Source of the DNA: Apostichopus japonicus
Taxonomy: Eukaryota; Echinodermata; Holothuroidea; Aspidochirotida; Stichopodidae
Length of the DNA: 64,000 nt
Direction: 5' to 3'
Assembly: GCF_037975245.1 (NCBI RefSeq)
Contig: NC_092579.1
Location: forward strand, 14,556,678-14,620,677
Shown here in pieces: positions 60,858 through 64,000 of the stretch. The position numbers were made by a program, and so were the translations under genes. How positions within the stretch are numbered: position 1 is the stretch's first letter; each line of letters begins with the position of its first letter. The notes under the pieces are model-generated. The model made no database searches and was not told the origin of the DNA. It worked only from the letters and a program-made list of their open reading frames with translations.

Positions 60858-63800
60858 ATCAAAACAACATCAACCTTAGCTTCTAAGACCTTATAATTCT
60901 TCCATAGTGTCAAAATACATTAGAGTAAAACTGGTCAGAGTTGAATCTAACCTTTTGATATTTCTTGCTCTTAGCCAGGCTAATTTAATAAAGAGCGTTG
61001 ACAAAATATGAAAGAATGTTATGCTAAGAAAATCGTAGATCACTCGATGTCTTTATAAGTTGACATTATTTGAAGTAAAATGTAGTTTTAATTATGTCAG
61101 ATTAATTATAAATTTCTCATCTCAAATATGGATCCATTAAAAACGTGTCTTATCGGGGTTAATATTTGTCTCAGCCTTTACTTAACAAGGTAATAACTAT
61201 GTTGTCATTCATTGATTTCGTACCATTATACAGGTTCTGAACTATACCCGAAATTTGTAGGGGTTAAAATGCACAATTAAATTTCTCAGGGGGAGGGCGA
61301 GGGGAGGGTAAGGGGAGGGTGGTGGGAAGGGGAAGAGGAATGCAATACGGAAAATATTTTGTTCATCAATAAACATTGTCCAGCCTACTTTCTAGCATAT
61401 CGTAAAGCAACACTCATGACCTTTTAGAGGTGTACAAAAGTTCTGAACATGCGCACTAGAGTTCTTCAACCTGCCTTATAGAGACTAGTGAATAACTTAG
61501 CAAAATAATATTCTCATGATGTACCTATACCAGCCTATTAATGGATCTAAAACGACACTACCTAGACCTTTTTTGTTTTGCGTTATAGAAAACACGAAAG
61601 CTTTTACGTACCACATTTTTGCCACATTATGATGCATACATATAGCCTTCAACGTAAAATAATAAAATCGATTTCCCCCAAACAAATTGAATTTAAACAA
61701 GGTCTTTTGCACTGGAAAACATTATATTGGAAAACGCGAGTTTTAGGGAGATGTATTTCAATTGCTTCTATGTTATTTTCATCATGCAAATTGTGCAGAA
61801 GGTTGTTTTCTCTGCAAGTTGTATAAATTACCGTGCAACGAGATACAGAGAAAGTGAGGGCGTATTTATATAACATGTAACACTGACTATCGTTATCTGC
61901 TACATGTAGGGTACAAATCGTGAAAATAAAACGACTGCACTCAACAAAGTAGTTAATCATTCTTTCACACAAGCAGGAACAATGAATTGGATTTCAACAA
62001 CCCTTAAACTGAGCATTTACATGTTTCTACCGTTATTATTTCAATTGATTCAAATATAAACGAACGTGTATAATCAGGCATGTAGAATGCTTTCTTGTAA
62101 TCGGCCATTTAGGCTGAGATCAAGAAAACAAAGTGAAACAAGGAGGAGAATTGCTTAAACAATATAATAAATACAATAAATCATGACTTATTGTCTTTAG
62201 TCGATGTTTGTTTATCGCTTTTAAAAGCTCTCGATCTTCAGTTTTAGTTTGAACATGGAAAGGTTGTTCTGAGTCAGACTGAGTGGAGTCTTATAGTTAT
62301 TAGTATTATATACAGGCAAGGGTTAGTCCTTAGGGTAAATATGCTTACTAGGTATATGATGAACGTACATCACATGTCTTCTTACAGACTTGACTAATGC
62401 TCTTTGGTGGACTCTGACAGAGGGTGGAAGGACACTACAAATAGGCTGCAAGTATAGGCTATACTCAGTGTGTATGTTTGATGATCGTCTATGGGAAGAA
62501 AGGTTCGCGGAACGCCTCGGTCATCGTACAGTCAGAACGCTGAAGAGGACGCCATTCATCTTTACCAAAGATGTGGCTTTTTCCCTCCAACATTAAAATA
62601 TTAAATTATTTTGGGGGACATTCCATGTAGACTCGATATCAATCGGTCTGCTCTATCAGGGAAAGTGTAAATAATCAACAGGGGTATCTGGTAAAGGAGA
62701 AATGAATCCTGAGCAAAACAGAGTCAAGTATTTGCATATTTGCTAGGCTAATTAGTCCAGCCACTTTGATTAATAAGTATATATATATATACTGCCCAAA
62801 TTCCAAGTGTGGGGGATCATGCGCACGGATTGGGAGTTCATTCTAAAGGGCAGGTGCAGCAACAGAAAATGACGGTAACCATAGCGAGTCCTTAAGAAGA
62901 ATAGAAGATGAAGAGAAGGGAAGTTTAGAAGGTAAGTGTTTGGGTTATATTGTTCGCACTTTGGATAGTAGAATGAGAAGGAAGGGCATTGGCCAGAGGG
63001 GCCGTTTATAGAGGGGAAGCAGTGTTAAAAGGTTACCAGGTCATTATAGGCACGGTAGAATTAGGTGCATGGTTGTGGGGAGACAGGTAAGCGAGGAACG
63101 AAGTAAATAAGGCAAGTTTAGAAGGCAAGTATTTCGGAAATATTGAAAGGATTTTTTATTTGTTTTGTATGAAAGCCCTGAGTCAACTAAAAGTAGAAAC
63201 AGTAACAATGCAGTAAATGAAACATGTAACAACATGACAACCACCGTAGTTGTGTAATTTGTCAAATCCAGATCAATTAGTTAGGCCGATCACAAACAAC
63301 ATGGATATAGGCCTATGTGTGCAACCAACCATCCGATCAAACCGAAGTGCACGTATAACACTGATTAGTAATTGTCAGTGTAAAATTATGAATAATGTTA
63401 GTATTTAAACAAACTGATCCGATAAAAAATAAAAGCAGACACGGTGCACCATATGCTCTAATAAACAACTGGGACTCCTGTAAAATGATTACCGTGGTGT
63501 TTCTTTCAACCAACTTTACTGTGCCAGGGGCAGCGTCATTCCGCCATCGGTACTTACCGCCATTGAAAATGTGCTCTTTGCGCCATGTTACCGCCAAATT
63601 GTGCACGTGTGTAGTTAGTTCCATTCTCACATGGTTGATTTTGAAAGACAATAAAAAAAATCATGGTTGAGCGCCTGGGGAACTGCCCCCCGAGGCCCTG
63701 CCCATGCCCTCTTTTCGTCCCGTAGGACATGGCGAGGAGTTAGTTCCATAACTTACATTGATACCTTCTAAATATGTTACACATCGGATGTTCCAAACAG

Positions 63801-64000
63801 TTTGAAAACAGCCCTCGGAAGTCTGTCCGTTGAGCTGGTTCCGGTCTCGTAATCATCCCAGTACCTACACAGTCTAGCCTGTATATGGATTTGTAAACCT
63901 TCTTTTGCAGTTGGAAACTTGATTCGCAACGCAACCTTGTATTCATACTCATTCACAAGTAAAAATTTATTCTTGGAAAGCTGTTTTAAATGATTAATAA
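60858..64000. other. Distal flank, no gene supported
   Basis: AT-rich, with a GGGGAGGG-rich run at about 61289-61340 and a short TA run at about 62778-62792. An acceptor-like TTCTTACAG at 62379-62387 precedes a 68-codon open frame (62390-62596), but its product resembles nothing I recognise and no partner exon is visible. No family exon was found to the right edge. Confidence 0.4.

Noticed and set aside
62379-62596. Possible last exon of a plus-strand gene (acceptor-like TTCTTACAG, then 68 open codons)
   Set aside because: The peptide matches nothing I recognise, no upstream exon or donor pair is visible, and an open run of this length is expected by chance.
63337-63670. Opposed open frames at the right edge with a GT donor-like ACTTACCGCC string
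   Set aside because: No recognisable domain in either frame and no matching acceptor or family motif, so an exon cannot be supported.

Overview
The window is AT-rich eukaryotic (animal) DNA. Exons are short and bounded by GT/AG splice sites, introns are long and packed with satellites and small DNA transposons, and nothing looks like a bacterial operon. The organism is inferred only loosely: membrane-anchored members of the PhoPQ-related/AprA family occur in invertebrates such as echinoderms, lancelets and cnidarians. Together with the dense hAT-type MITEs this suggests a marine invertebrate, possibly an echinoderm, but the sequence alone does not settle the phylum.

The coding content is a head-to-tail tandem array of three paralogous genes, all on the minus strand. 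They encode type II membrane-anchored (or secreted) alpha/beta-hydrolase-fold proteins of the PhoPQ-activated pathogenicity-related family (Pfam PhoPQ_related; relatives are bacterial PqaA and Dictyostelium AprA). None was visible as one long ORF, so they were assembled here exon by exon. Gene 1 (232-4696) is only the first four exons and runs off the left edge. Gene 2 (8151-18725) is complete: 15 exons, 510 codons, with a recognisable Ser-Asp-His set. Gene 3 (25322-55378) has the same 15-exon grammar and the same intron phases, but its introns are greatly inflated. It lacks the putative nucleophile Ser (Ala) and the putative catalytic His (Asn), and carries a one-base insertion in exon 2 that breaks the frame. 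It is either a pseudoenzyme gene with an assembly error or a young pseudogene.

Region by region: 1-4696 is gene 1. 4697-8150 is an intergenic spacer with no gene seen. 8151-18725 is gene 2, whose intron 5 ends in a 1.3-kb 14-bp minisatellite running directly into the splice acceptor. 18726-25321 is a spacer holding two nested hAT-like elements with 8-bp target duplications and a four-copy tandem repeat. 25322-55378 is gene 3, whose introns contain a foldback element, a 1.56-kb 13-bp minisatellite, ATTC and TA microsatellites, a tRNA-derived SINE head, an 82-bp minisatellite, three clustered palindromes, a hAT MITE, a decayed Penelope-like GIY-YIG fragment and a large AT hairpin. 55379-64000 is spacer upstream of gene 3 with two more hAT-like elements (one a second copy of the intron-1 MITE, inverted) and a short tandem repeat.

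The most interesting material is the paralogue set (one apparently catalytic, one lacking the active-site residues), the near-identical exon-1 block shared by genes 1 and 2, and the AG-depleted minisatellite that forms the 3' splice-site region of gene 2 intron 5.
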